A stretch of DNA of 64,000 nucleotides from JAOZPE01 sp964601275. GTDB lineage: Bacteria > Krumholzibacteriota > Krumholzibacteriia > JAJRXK01. Shown one piece after another: positions 33,892 through 42,064 of the stretch. A program made the position numbers and the translations under genes. The notes below the pieces were generated by a model. That model was not told where the DNA came from. It made no database searches and saw only the letters and a program-made list of their open reading frames with translations. The stretch spans positions 1-64,000 of the forward strand of contig CAZRMV010000006.1 in NCBI GenBank assembly GCA_964601275.1, in the 5' to 3' direction. Position 1 is the first letter of the stretch. Each line of letters begins with the position of its first letter.

Positions 33892-34884
33892 ATGGCCCAT
33901 GACCCCGGCATCCTGCGTCCTCCTCCCCGCGATCCGCGGCTGTGGATCGGACCGGCGGGGTTCAGCTATCCCGACTGGAAGGGGCGGGTCTACCCGGCAT
34001 CCGCGGGGCCGTCCTTCGATCCCCTCGAGTGGATTTCCCGTTTCTTCGACCTCGTGGAGATCAACGCCAGTTTCTACCGTATTCCCCCGGAGGAGCGGGC
34101 CCGGCGTTGGATCGAACGGATTGGGGACGACCCCCGCTTCCGCTTCACCGTCAAGCTCCATCGTTCCTTCACCCACGAGGAGCACGAGATCCGCCCCGCC
34201 TCGCTCTCCGCCTTCCTCGACTTCCTCGCCCCGTTGCACGAGGCCGGACGGCTCGGACCGCTCCTCGCCCAGTTCCCCTGGTCCTTCCGCTCCACCTTCG
34301 ACCACCACCGTTACCTCGCTCGCCTCGCCGAGGCCTTCGCGCCCCATCGGCTCGCGGTGGAGGTGCGCCACGGGAGCTGGGGCCGCCCGAACACCGCGCC
34401 CGACTGGCAAGAGTTGGGAGTCCATCCGGTGAGCATCGACCAGCCCCAGGTCGGGGATTCCCTTCCCCCAAAGCTGCAGGTCGATCACGAGTTGCTCTAT
34501 CTCCGGATGCACGGAAGGAACGAGGCGGCGTGGTTCTCCCGCTCGGCGGGACGCGATCAGCGTTATGACTACCGCTATTCCCTCGAGGAACTGCGTCCCT
34601 GGGCCGACGCCCTCAGGAAGAAGGCTTCCTCAGGTGCCGAGCGCTACGTGATCACCAACAACCACTTCCAGGGCCAGGCGGTGGTGAACGCCCTGCAGGT
34701 GCGGGCGCTCCTGGGAGAGGATGTGAAGCGCTTTCCCCGCTGGCTCGAAGAGGAGTTTCCCGAGATCCGGCGCCAGTTGCGCCAGGCTGGTGCGGTCGAT
34801 CCCCGTCCCCATCCGCCGGAGGAGTCCGACACCGCCCGGACGGCCCGGCGCCAGGGAAACGGTCAGGGCGATCTCTTCGAGTGA
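33892..34884 (+). CDS. DUF72 (YecE-like) family protein
   Basis: 330 residues, one of only two genes on the plus strand. The family's hallmarks are present: LWIGPAGFSYPDWKGRVYP near the start, FFDLVEINASFYRIP, RFTVKLHRSFTHE, LGPLLAQFPWSF, LAVEVRHGSW, LYLRMHGRNE and YVITNNHFQGQAVVNALQ. DUF72 proteins adopt a TIM-barrel fold; their biochemical role is not established. The ATG at 33892 lacks a ribosome site and probably starts a leaderless mRNA. The last 22 bp overlap the end of the converging ImuB-like gene. Confidence 0.88.
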   Translation: MAHDPGILRPPPRDPRLWIGPAGFSYPDWKGRVYPASAGPSFDPLEWISRFFDLVEINASFYRIPPEERARRWIERIGDDPRFRFTVKLHRSFTHEEHEIRPASLSAFLDFLAPLHEAGRLGPLLAQFPWSFRSTFDHHRYLARLAEAFAPHRLAVEVRHGSWGRPNTAPDWQELGVHPVSIDQPQVGDSLPPKLQVDHELLYLRMHGRNEAAWFSRSAGRDQRYDYRYSLEELRPWADALRKKASSGAERYVITNNHFQGQAVVNALQVRALLGEDVKRFPRWLEEEFPEIRRQLRQAGAVDPRPHPPEESDTARTARRQGNGQGDLFE

Positions 34885-35999
34885 GCCGGATTGTCCATCC
34901 ACAACTCCGGGGACCATTGCACCGCATCCCTGCCGAAGCGTCCGCGCACCCGGGCGATGAACGGAGCCAGATCCGCCTTGGCTCGCGCGAAATCGAAGGG
35001 CAAGACCTCAGCGGCTTCCTCTTCCAACGCGTCCGCGGTCAAGAGGCACCGGGTCACTCCCCGCCGCGAGGGGGGCCGGGCCTCCCACAATCGCCAGGCC
35101 ACCTCCCGCAGGACCATGAGCTCTCCGGCGGGGGGACGCAGGCGCCGGGAGCGCCGGATCACCTTTCCGCCGTGGTATTCGATCCGCAGTTCAAGACGCC
35201 CGGTCCGCAAACCCCGTGGGCGCAACTGGACCGCGAGACGGTCCGCCAGCACTCCGAGGATCGACCGCACCCACCCCGGGTCGCCCTGGGGCGTCGCGAA
35301 CGCATGACCCTCGCGCAACCGTCCCGGACTGCGAAGGGTGTGCACCGAAGCCGAACCCTCTCCCCGCGCCTCCCGCCAGACCCACAACACTTCCTCTCCC
35401 AGGGCCTCGCGCAAAAGATCGGGGGGGAACGCCGCCAGGTCGCCAAGGGTGCCGAGCCCGAGTTCCCGGAAGACCTTGAGCCATTTCCTTCCGCCCTGGG
35501 GCAGACATCGCAGGGGGAAGGGAGCGAGGAAACGGGGAGCCATCACCCCTTCCACTTCCCACCAGCATCCCCTGGGCGCCAGGGCCGCGGCCAGGCGCGC
35601 CACCAGGCGGCTTTCTCCCCCGCCCGCCGACAGGGGTCCGAGACCCTCCGCACGGGCGCGCCGCGCGATCTGTTGCAGGAATTTCCCCCGATCGGGATGC
35701 AGCCGGTCGCATCCCTTCAGATCGAGCAAGGCGCCCCAGCGTCCAAGACCTTCCACCGCCGGAGCGAGGGTCTTGAGAAAGGAGCCGAAGGAGGAAGGCA
35801 GGGAATCCTCCGTGTCTTCCACCTCGCCGAAGAGAAGCGCCCGATCCACCGGACCGGGCCGCGCGGGGATCCGGGGTTGCCAGGGACGCAACCGAAGGAA
35901 GGGCGGAACCGGCGACGGAGCTCCAGTGGACGGAGGGCGTCGTCTCGAAACGGTGTGGTTCTCGTGGAAACGGAGAAACAACAGGCGCGGGCGGGACAT
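34863..35999 (-). CDS. ImuB-like inactive Y-family DNA polymerase homologue
   Basis: 378 residues. The segment LLDLKGCDRLHPDRGKFLQQIARRARAEGLGPLSAGGGESRLVARLAAAL (a palm region starting at residue 91; cited here only as LLDLKGCDRL, EGLG and SRLVARLAA) mirrors the Y-family stretch after the catalytic SxDE motif, but that motif is replaced by LGRWGA. The N-terminal DxD-bearing strand is missing altogether. A little-finger-like region follows (about 230-330). ImuB proteins are catalytically dead and act in damage-induced mutagenesis with ImuA and DnaE2. Its ATG is 2 nt after the lexA stop, which supports SOS control. At 378 residues it is shorter than typical ImuB, and no imuA or dnaE2 is in the window. 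Confidence 0.65.
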   Translation of the reverse strand: MSRPRLLFLRFHENHTVSRRRPPSTGAPSPVPPFLRLRPWQPRIPARPGPVDRALLFGEVEDTEDSLPSSFGSFLKTLAPAVEGLGRWGALLDLKGCDRLHPDRGKFLQQIARRARAEGLGPLSAGGGESRLVARLAAALAPRGCWWEVEGVMAPRFLAPFPLRCLPQGGRKWLKVFRELGLGTLGDLAAFPPDLLREALGEEVLWVWREARGEGSASVHTLRSPGRLREGHAFATPQGDPGWVRSILGVLADRLAVQLRPRGLRTGRLELRIEYHGGKVIRRSRRLRPPAGELMVLREVAWRLWEARPPSRRGVTRCLLTADALEEEAAEVLPFDFARAKADLAPFIARVRGRFGRDAVQWSPELWMDNPAHSKRSP

Positions 36000-36001
36000 G
36001 C

Positions 36002-36604
36002 CTAGAAGAAGCGCCGGAGGATGCCCACCACGATGCCCTGGATCCGCATGGACTCGGCCGGGACACGAATGGCTTCATGCGCCCGGTTCGCGGGTTCCAG
36101 TCGCACCATCTTCCCTTCGCGATAGAAGCGCTTCAGGGTGACTTCCTCTTCATTGATCAATGCCACCACGATCTCGCCATTGCGGGGATCTTCCCTTTGC
36201 TCGACGATGACATAGTCTCCATCCTGGATGGCATCGTCGATCATCGAATCGCCCACGACCCGCAACACGTAGGCTGGCCCCTTCCCGATCATGTCCTCGG
36301 GAACGGCGATCTTCTCCGCCCGCGGCACCGCTTCGATGGGGCGACCGGCGGCGACCGTGCCGAGCAGCGGAAGACGGCGGGACTTCGTGTCGTTCAGTCC
36401 GACGATCTCGATGGCCCGGCTGCGGTTCCACTGGCGACGAATGACCCCCTTCTCCTCGAGGGCCTTCAGGTGCTTGTGCACCGTTCCCACCGACGAGAGC
36501 TGGAAGTGCTCGGCGATTTCCTCGAGACTGGGGGCGTAGCCGTTGGCCGAAATGCTCGAACGCAGGAAGTCCAGCAGTTCCGACTGCCGCTTGGTGAGGT
36601 ACAC
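36002..36604 (-). CDS. lexA: LexA SOS repressor/autoprotease
   Basis: 200 residues from the GTG at 36604, matching the 202 of E. coli LexA. A winged-helix domain (LTKRQSELLDFLRSSI, then APSLEEIAEHFQLSSVGTVHKHL) is followed by the cleavage site Ala86-Gly87 (TVAAGRP) and the peptidase dyad Ser120 (VGDSMID) and Lys158 (VTLKRF). RecA-stimulated self-cleavage relieves repression of DNA-repair genes. The start was set by AAGGAGG at 36610-36616; an upstream in-frame TTG (36628) would lie within the -10 box. The promoter carries a palindrome that may be its own operator. The ImuB-like gene follows after 2 nt. Confidence 0.96.
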   Translation of the reverse strand: MYLTKRQSELLDFLRSSISANGYAPSLEEIAEHFQLSSVGTVHKHLKALEEKGVIRRQWNRSRAIEIVGLNDTKSRRLPLLGTVAAGRPIEAVPRAEKIAVPEDMIGKGPAYVLRVVGDSMIDDAIQDGDYVIVEQREDPRNGEIVVALINEEEVTLKRFYREGKMVRLEPANRAHEAIRVPAESMRIQGIVVGILRRFF

Positions 36605-36620
36605 GGTTTCCTCCTTGGAT

Positions 36621-36640
36621 CTTCGCAAGGATAGGCGAAG
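36621..36640. promoter_or_regulatory. Perfect palindrome over the lexA -10 box (candidate LexA operator)
   Basis: CTTCGC and GCGAAG are perfect inverted repeats separated by 8 bp, and the -10 box lies between them. The 8-bp spacing equals that of the E. coli SOS box, but the half-site differs from CTGT/ACAG and from the GAAC/GTTC type of Gram-positives. Confidence 0.6.
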
Positions 36641-36656
36641 AAAACAGGAAAGTCAA
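36628..36656 (-). promoter_or_regulatory. lexA: Sigma-70-type promoter for lexA
   Basis: TTGACT (36651-36656), 17-bp spacer, TATCCT (36628-36633) in the leftward direction; start near 36621, followed by AAGGAGG and the GTG at 36604. A protein bound to the palindrome 36621-36640 would block this promoter. Confidence 0.65.
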
Positions 36657-36693
36657 CCGCTCCAGCCACGCCCTGCCCCCGGCGCTCGGCCTC

Positions 36694-37029
36694 CTAGAGG
36701 TCCAGAGGCTCGGTCGATCGGGTCTGCAGACCCCGTTTCTCCATCACCAGGGCCAGGGTGCGCCGCGCCGAGCGGGGCCGGTGGAGCACTCCCGCCGGAA
36801 CCAGGAAGCCGTCTCCCTGGCGCAGGACGTGTTCCTGACCCGAGACCTCCAGGATGAGTTCGCCTTCCAGGATGAAGATGAACTCATCCGCCGGATGGTT
36901 GTGTTCGACGTAGGAGCCCGAGTAGGCCACCACGAAGACGTGATATTCCGTGTCGACCGAACACAGATCGTGCGGACGGAAGGCCTTCTCCAGGCCCCGA
37001 GCGACTTTCAAGGCAGGTATCTTGGGCAT
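36694..37029 (-). CDS. Cupin-domain protein
   Basis: 111 residues forming a single cupin barrel. The first metal motif is VEHNHPADEFIFILEGELIL (two His and the Glu in the usual spacing), and the second lies around QGDGFLVPAGVLHRPRS, with His retained. Residues resemble small polyketide-cyclase-like or sugar-binding cupins; no substrate can be named. It begins 14 nt after cpoB as the last gene of the Tol-Pal operon. Confidence 0.82.
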   Translation of the reverse strand: MPKIPALKVARGLEKAFRPHDLCSVDTEYHVFVVAYSGSYVEHNHPADEFIFILEGELILEVSGQEHVLRQGDGFLVPAGVLHRPRSARRTLALVMEKRGLQTRSTEPLDL

Positions 37030-37043
37030 GGCGTACTCTTGGA

Positions 37044-37916
37044 TCAGGGTGCGCTGCCGATTTCGGCAAGTTTCTGCCGGGCGATGAAACTCTCGTCGCT
37101 ATCGCTCCAATCCTTCACGAGGCGACGGTACCCTTCCACCGCACGGTCGGTCTCGCCCAGCTCGAGGTGGCAATTCGACGCCTTGAGCAAGGCGGACGCG
37201 AGTATATCACTGTCGGGATAGGTGCGCAAAACACCTTCGAACTCCTCGACCGCTTTGCGGTAGTTTCCCTGCGCGTAGTAGCTCTCTCCGATCCAGTACT
37301 TCGCATTGTCCGCCAGATCGGTTCGGGGATAGCGACTGAGGAATTCCCGGAAACCATCGCGCGCCAGGGTATAGGACCCTCGGGTGAAATCGCGGAAGGC
37401 CGCGTCATAGACCTCCGCTCCCGGAGATCCCGACTGGATCAAGGAGCCCGTGGCCGCACCTTCCTGAACCGTCCCGGCGCTTCCCGCCCCGGTGGATTGC
37501 TCCGAAGCTCCGGACGAGGGAACCGCCGCCCGGGTAGCGGCGGAATCGGTGTTCGATTCCGCCTCCGCCGGCACCGCCCGCGCCCCGGACTGCGCCAGGA
37601 GCTCGAGACGGGCCTGGATGCGGCGCAGCACTTCGTCCTGCTCGTCCAGGCGCGCCTCCACCTGCTGCAGGGACCGCTCCATGCTCTTGAAGCGCGACAG
37701 CATCTCCGCCCGCTTCTCGTCGCTGGTGATGCCCTCGGCGTCCAGCGCCTTGCGCACCTCCTCGATCTGACCGGCCATCTCCTTCTGCTGCACCTGGAGC
37801 CCATGACTGGTCTTGGAAACCTGGTCCACCTTGTCCTCGATGCGGGTCAATTGACTGCATCCGGTCGCGGTCACCAGTATCACGCCCGCAACGAGAAGAC
37901 CCTCGATCCTGGTCAT
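37044..37916 (-). CDS. cpoB: Tol-Pal accessory protein CpoB (YbgF-like), lipoprotein form
   Basis: 290 residues. The signal ends in a lipobox-like TATGC (Cys20), unlike the soluble CpoB of E. coli. A coiled coil (around 25-110, with DKVDQVSKTSHGLQ and KSMERSLQQVEARLDEQ) is followed by a Ser/Gly/Ala linker (115-160) and a TPR domain (165-290) with repeats such as YDAAFRDFTRGSYTLARDGF and AKYWIGESYYAQGNYRKAVEEF. CpoB links Tol energy to septal wall synthesis. GAGGT precedes the ATG. The gene follows pal by 14 nt. Confidence 0.88.
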   Translation of the reverse strand: MTRIEGLLVAGVILVTATGCSQLTRIEDKVDQVSKTSHGLQVQQKEMAGQIEEVRKALDAEGITSDEKRAEMLSRFKSMERSLQQVEARLDEQDEVLRRIQARLELLAQSGARAVPAEAESNTDSAATRAAVPSSGASEQSTGAGSAGTVQEGAATGSLIQSGSPGAEVYDAAFRDFTRGSYTLARDGFREFLSRYPRTDLADNAKYWIGESYYAQGNYRKAVEEFEGVLRTYPDSDILASALLKASNCHLELGETDRAVEGYRRLVKDWSDSDESFIARQKLAEIGSAP

Positions 37917-37930
37917 GCCGACCTCACTTC

Positions 37931-38521
37931 CTAGCGAACCACGAAGTGGGCCCGTCGGTTCTGCGCCCATGACTGTTCGTCGTGACCCAGGGCGAAGGGT
38001 TTCTCCTTGCCGTAACTCACGATGTCGATCCGTGAGGGATCGATGTCCAGACTCACCAGGTAGTCCTTCACTTCGCGCGCGCGCTTCTCGCCCAGGGCCA
38101 GGTTGTACTGCACCGTACCCCGTTCATCGCAGTGACCTTCGATCACCAGGTGGACATCCTTCTGTGCGCGCAGGATGCGGGCATCCTGGTTCAGCCGCTC
38201 GCGGGCTTCCTCGCTGAGATCGTACTTGTCGAAATCGAAGAAGACATCCTGGAGCATGACTGCAGGCTTGGCCTCCGCCTCTTCGGTGACATCTTCTCCC
38301 TCGACTTCCTGCCCGCCGAGCTCCTCCCCGGGAAAGTTCTCCTGCTGCAGATCGACGTTCTCCAGGTTCTCCCCGGTTTCCGTCGCCCCGGCTTCCGGAT
38401 TGGTCTGGACCGACTCCTTCTTCTTCCCGCACCCCCCCAGGGCCAGGGCCAGGACCATCAGGGGAATGAGAAACAGGGTCGACGACCCCGTCAGGAATCG
38501 CTGGCGTCCTTGGTCGATCAT
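37931..38521 (-). CDS. pal: Peptidoglycan-associated lipoprotein
   Basis: 196 residues. The lipobox ALGGC places the lipidated cysteine at residue 31. A Glu-rich linker (around 40-85) precedes the OmpA-like domain: LQDVFFDFDKYDLSEEARERLNQDARIL, VIEGHCDERGTVQYNLALGEKRAREVKDYL and RRAHFVV. The Asp and Arg that bind meso-diaminopimelate are retained in this domain. Pal anchors the outer membrane to the wall and is moved by TolB. It sits 13 nt after tolB. Confidence 0.95.
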   Translation of the reverse strand: MIDQGRQRFLTGSSTLFLIPLMVLALALGGCGKKKESVQTNPEAGATETGENLENVDLQQENFPGEELGGQEVEGEDVTEEAEAKPAVMLQDVFFDFDKYDLSEEARERLNQDARILRAQKDVHLVIEGHCDERGTVQYNLALGEKRAREVKDYLVSLDIDPSRIDIVSYGKEKPFALGHDEQSWAQNRRAHFVVR

Positions 38522-38534
38522 GGAATCGTCCTCC

Positions 38535-39878
38535 TCAAGAATCAGGACCGCCGGTTCCGGCGGCACCCTGGTGGACCCCGCTCCAGTCGGGGTTGGTGTC
38601 GATGAGCCCGCTTCGCGTGAGGCGGCGGGCCACGCGGCTTTCGACGTCGAGGACCCAGAGATCCTCCGTTCCCGCCCGGTCGCTGCTGACGACCAGATGA
38701 CGTCCGTCGGGAGCCCAGGACGGATCCTCGTTGTTCCCGTCCCGGGCAAAGGTGATCTGTTGGAGATTGCTTCCGTCGGGCTCGATGGTGAACACCTGGA
38801 AGCGTCCGTCGACCCGGCTTACGTACGCGATCCGGTCTCCCTTGGGCGACCAGGCCGCGCTTTCGTTGTAGCGTCCTTCATAGGTCAGGCGCCTCCGGTT
38901 GGCTCCTTCGCGGTCCATCACGTAGAGCTGCGGCACCCCGGTGCGATCGCTCGTGAACACCACTTGATGACCGGTGGGATCGAAATCGGCCGAACATTCG
39001 ATGGAGGGAGCATGGGTCAGACGCTGGTGGATCCTGCCGTCCAGACCCAGCAGGTAGATCTCCGCATTGCCGTCCTTGCTCAGGGTGGTCACCAACTCTT
39101 CGCCGTCTGGAGACCAGTTCGCCCCCACGTTCAGACCGTCATACTGCGCGATCTTGCGGCTGCGGCCGGTCTTCCCGTCGAGAAGGAGCAGACGCTGCTG
39201 GCCCCGGTGGTAGGAGGTGTAGCACACCGTCTGCCCGTCGGGCGACCATCGGGGAGCCAGGTTGATGCTTCCGTTGCGGGTGATCCGGCGGATATTCTCA
39301 CCATCATAGTCGACGAGATAGATCTCCCGACGATGTGCGTCGCCCCGGCTGAAGAGGATGCGGGTCCGGGCGATTCCCGGGTCTCCAGTGAGTTGTTGCA
39401 CCACTGCATCGCAGAAATGATGCATCGCCGGACCGGGTGCGTGGAGATCGACCGCGTAGCGCTTCCCCATGATCAAGGTCGACTGTCCAGGCGAGACCAG
39501 GCGCGCGGTCAGCGAGATCCAATCGGGGGCTTCCCCGGTGAATTCCAGGGTGATCGCCGCGTCCGGATTCTCGTCGCCCTCCTCGAACTGGTTGGGGACA
39601 TCCCCCGGCAGTTCCACCCCGGCCGGCAACTCGCCGACCACCGCGATCACCCCGCTGTACACGAAGTCGCGCACCAGGCGCGAGGCCGCCTGCCGGGCCA
39701 GGATGGATACGGTCGAGTCCCCGCCCACCACCCGCACCGAGGCGACGGCGACCCGTACCTTGCGCGCGCCACTGCGATGCAGGTCGATGAGGATCCCCTC
39801 ACCCGATTGCCCGCGGGTCGCCGGGACGCCCACCGCCAGAAGAGCGGTCGCGAGAAGCAGAATCGACAATCGCCGCAC
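38535..39878 (-). CDS. tolB: Tol-Pal system periplasmic protein TolB
   Basis: 447 residues. A signal peptide (RRLSILLLATALLAVG) precedes the N-terminal TolB domain (about 30-170) and a six-bladed beta-propeller built of repeats such as INLAPRWSPDGQTVCYTS, VGANWSPDGEELVTT, SADFDPTGHQVVFTS and ESAAWSPKGDRIAYVS. It binds Pal and transmits TolA action in the periplasm. The GTG at 39878 has AGGAG 5 nt before it; it starts 8 nt after the TonB/TolA-like gene. Confidence 0.93.
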   Translation of the reverse strand: MRRLSILLLATALLAVGVPATRGQSGEGILIDLHRSGARKVRVAVASVRVVGGDSTVSILARQAASRLVRDFVYSGVIAVVGELPAGVELPGDVPNQFEEGDENPDAAITLEFTGEAPDWISLTARLVSPGQSTLIMGKRYAVDLHAPGPAMHHFCDAVVQQLTGDPGIARTRILFSRGDAHRREIYLVDYDGENIRRITRNGSINLAPRWSPDGQTVCYTSYHRGQQRLLLLDGKTGRSRKIAQYDGLNVGANWSPDGEELVTTLSKDGNAEIYLLGLDGRIHQRLTHAPSIECSADFDPTGHQVVFTSDRTGVPQLYVMDREGANRRRLTYEGRYNESAAWSPKGDRIAYVSRVDGRFQVFTIEPDGSNLQQITFARDGNNEDPSWAPDGRHLVVSSDRAGTEDLWVLDVESRVARRLTRSGLIDTNPDWSGVHQGAAGTGGPDS

Positions 39879-39886
39879 GTGGACTC

Positions 39887-40687
39887 CTATCGTTCCAGAT
39901 GGAAACGGACATTGATGGGCAGTTCCACCACCTTGGAACCCGCAGGAGGCGCCGGCAGCGGAGACGCGGAGATCACCGCGCGCAGCGCCTCCCGATCGAA
40001 GACCGAGAACCCGCTGCTCTTCACCACCCGAGGCGACTGGATCATTCCCGAAGGGGCGATCCGGAATCGGACCAGGCAGGACACCGAGGGTCCCCCCCGT
40101 ACTCCCGCAGACGACGGTTCCCACCGCCGGTCGATCTTGCGTTGCAGAAGCGCCAGGTAGTAGTCGGGCAGGCCCGAGTGCGTCTCCACCTCGACCTGTG
40201 CCGGCGCCGAAGACGGATGGGCGCTCTTCGTCCCGGTATCATCCGCCGCCGGAGGCGGTAGGGGTTCGGCCGCCTCCGGAGCCACCTGTTCGGGCTCGAG
40301 AAAGTCCAGATCGTCGGCCGCCTTCGGCTCGGGGGGCGGTGCCGGTTTCTGCAGCTTGGGTGACGGCGGGAGTTTCTCCACTGGAGTGACCGGCTCGGTC
40401 TCGGACCGGCGGGCGATCTCCAAAGGGGGGGTCACCTTCTCCACCGGCCGAGGCGCCGGGGGAAGGGGCTTGGGTTTCACCTTGGGTTCGGGAGGAAGCA
40501 CCAGCGGCTTCTCCTTGGGGACGCTCCGAGCAGGGCGATTCTCCGTCTTCGGCGCGGGCAAGGTCGCCAGGTCCACCTTCAGCACCTGCACCGGTTGCAA
40601 CGGCGGATGCATCATCGCCCCGACCGCCCCGATGACGAGGGCGCCGACCAGATGGGCCGCCAGGGAGATCAACAGATGGTTTCGCAT
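39887..40687 (-). CDS. TolA/TonB-like energy-transducing protein
   Basis: 266 residues. A single N-terminal membrane helix (ISLAAHLVGALVIGAVGAMM) is followed by a Pro/Lys/Glu-rich rigid linker (around 45-165, with runs such as KPKPLPPAPRPVEK) and a C-terminal TonB-fold domain (about 175-266: LPDYYLALLQRKIDRRWEP and SCLVRFRIAPSGMIQSPRVVKSSGFSVFDREALRAV, quoted in parts). The proline-rich linker is TonB-like, whereas operon position between tolR and tolB indicates the TolA role. Confidence 0.85.
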   Translation of the reverse strand: MRNHLLISLAAHLVGALVIGAVGAMMHPPLQPVQVLKVDLATLPAPKTENRPARSVPKEKPLVLPPEPKVKPKPLPPAPRPVEKVTPPLEIARRSETEPVTPVEKLPPSPKLQKPAPPPEPKAADDLDFLEPEQVAPEAAEPLPPPAADDTGTKSAHPSSAPAQVEVETHSGLPDYYLALLQRKIDRRWEPSSAGVRGGPSVSCLVRFRIAPSGMIQSPRVVKSSGFSVFDREALRAVISASPLPAPPAGSKVVELPINVRFHLER

Positions 40688-40700
40688 CGCCCCGTGGTGG

Positions 40701-41126
40701 TTACTCCTTGCCTTCCGGCTGGACCACCAGACTGAGGGTCTGAACCCCCGCCGACTTGATCTCTCCCATCACCTGCACCACGAAGCCGTAGGGAACCTCC
40801 TGATCGCTGCGGAGGTAGATCGTCTGATCGGCGCCGGACGCAATCTGGGCCTTGAGGATCTCCGCCAACTGCCCGAAGGGCACCGGATCGTCGTCGAGGT
40901 AGACGCGCCGGTTCTTGTCGAGGCTGATGACCAGGCCCTCCTGCGCCACCTGCCTGACGGCGTGGGTACTGGGCAGGTCGACATCGACCCCACCCTGGAT
41001 GAACGGTGCCGTGAGCATGAACACGATCAACAGCACCATGGTGACATCGACCAGGGAGGTCACGTTGATCTCCGCCAACTGGGAGAACCGGGCTCTGCCG
41101 GACAGGCCTTCTTCGGTGGTTCTCAC
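40701..41126 (-). CDS. tolR: Biopolymer transport protein TolR (ExbD family)
   Basis: 141 residues. The N-terminal cytoplasmic stretch precedes one helix, INVTSLVDVTMVLLIVFML, which carries the essential proton-conducting Asp, and a small periplasmic domain ends in VQVMGEIKSAGVQTLSLVVQ. With TolQ it forms the proton channel that energises the Tol system. Its GTG start forms a GTGA overlap with the tolQ stop. Confidence 0.92.
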   Translation of the reverse strand: MRTTEEGLSGRARFSQLAEINVTSLVDVTMVLLIVFMLTAPFIQGGVDVDLPSTHAVRQVAQEGLVISLDKNRRVYLDDDPVPFGQLAEILKAQIASGADQTIYLRSDQEVPYGFVVQVMGEIKSAGVQTLSLVVQPEGKE

Positions 41127-41875
41127 GAGAAGCTTCCCACCCTGGCCTGGCCCCCGCCGTCCTCTTCCATGGCGATCTCGGCCAGCACCAGCCGGTCCTC
41201 GAGGATGCCCATCAGGCGCAGCATCTCGCTCTCCTGGTGACGGATGCGTCGTACGAGCCAGTTGTATCCCACCACCGCGGGAATCGCCACGAAGAGGCCG
41301 CAGACGGTGGTGACGAGGGCCTCGGCGATGCCCGGACCGACCGCGTCGAGAGTGGCAGTGCCCTGCCGCCCGATCTGCAGGAAGGATCCCATGATTCCCC
41401 ACACCGTTCCCAGAAGACCCAGGAACGGCGCCACCGAGGAAAGCGTGGCCAGCCAGGTGACCCCCGTCTCGAACTCCTCCACCTTTGCCGTGGCCACCCG
41501 GTCGAGACCTCGTCGAAGCAGTCCACGGGTGAGCTCCTCGCCGGTCTGGCTCATCTTCCCGCGATGGGCCGGCTGGAACTCCCGGTGATAGAAGAGGAAG
41601 AGCTCCGCCAAAGGACTCTGGGGTGTCTCCTCGCACCATCGGGCGAGTTCCTCCGGCTGCCCTCCACCCGGCGATTCCGTCTCGAGCCGGGCCCAGAACT
41701 CGCGGTTGGCCTTCTCCACCCGGTCCAATCGCCGGTATCGTTCGACCATCACCGCCCAGGAGACCACGGAGAGGATGAAGAGGATGAGGATGATGGATTT
41801 CGCAAAGGGCGAGGATCCGGCGATGATCTCACCGAAATCGCCCAGGATGTTTGCCAGAGGAAGCGTGGCCAGCAT
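41123..41875 (-). CDS. tolQ: Biopolymer transport protein TolQ (ExbB family)
   Basis: 250 residues with three membrane helices: an N-terminal one (SIILILFILSVVSWAVMVERY) and two after the cytoplasmic loop (WLATLSSVAPFLGLLGTVWGIMGSF and the later ALVTTVCGLFVAIPAVVGYNWL, quoted separately). The GLLGTVWG segment is the MotA/TolQ/ExbB signature. AGGAG lies 5 nt before the ATG at 41875. First gene of the Tol-Pal operon; the leader is about 147 nt. Confidence 0.94.
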   Translation of the reverse strand: MLATLPLANILGDFGEIIAGSSPFAKSIILILFILSVVSWAVMVERYRRLDRVEKANREFWARLETESPGGGQPEELARWCEETPQSPLAELFLFYHREFQPAHRGKMSQTGEELTRGLLRRGLDRVATAKVEEFETGVTWLATLSSVAPFLGLLGTVWGIMGSFLQIGRQGTATLDAVGPGIAEALVTTVCGLFVAIPAVVGYNWLVRRIRHQESEMLRLMGILEDRLVLAEIAMEEDGGGQARVGSFS

Positions 41876-42028
41876 GTCCGCTCCTGTCGGCCGTCGCCGA
41901 GGACGTCCGGAATGTGGATGGGGCGACCCGGGCGATTCGTGATCCCCGGCCGGTGGCCGGATGGCGGGAGCTCCGGCGTTTCTTGTGTACGTCTCCGGGC
42001 TGGGCCCGGTTCCCTCGGGTTTGCTGTG

Positions 42029-42058
42029 GGTATAGGCGGCGGCTGAAGAAACGGTCAA
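42029..42058 (-). promoter_or_regulatory. Sigma-70-type promoter for the Tol-Pal operon
   Basis: TTGACC (42053-42058) and TATACC (42029-42034) are 18 bp apart in the leftward direction (17 bp if the -10 is read as CTATAC). The site begins 7 nt after the moaC stop. Confidence 0.6.
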
Positions 42059-42064
42059 GCGAAA

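Noticed and set aside
36605..36628. LexA start at TTG 36628
   Set aside because: It would place the start in the -10 box; GTG 36604 has AAGGAGG and gives the normal LexA length.
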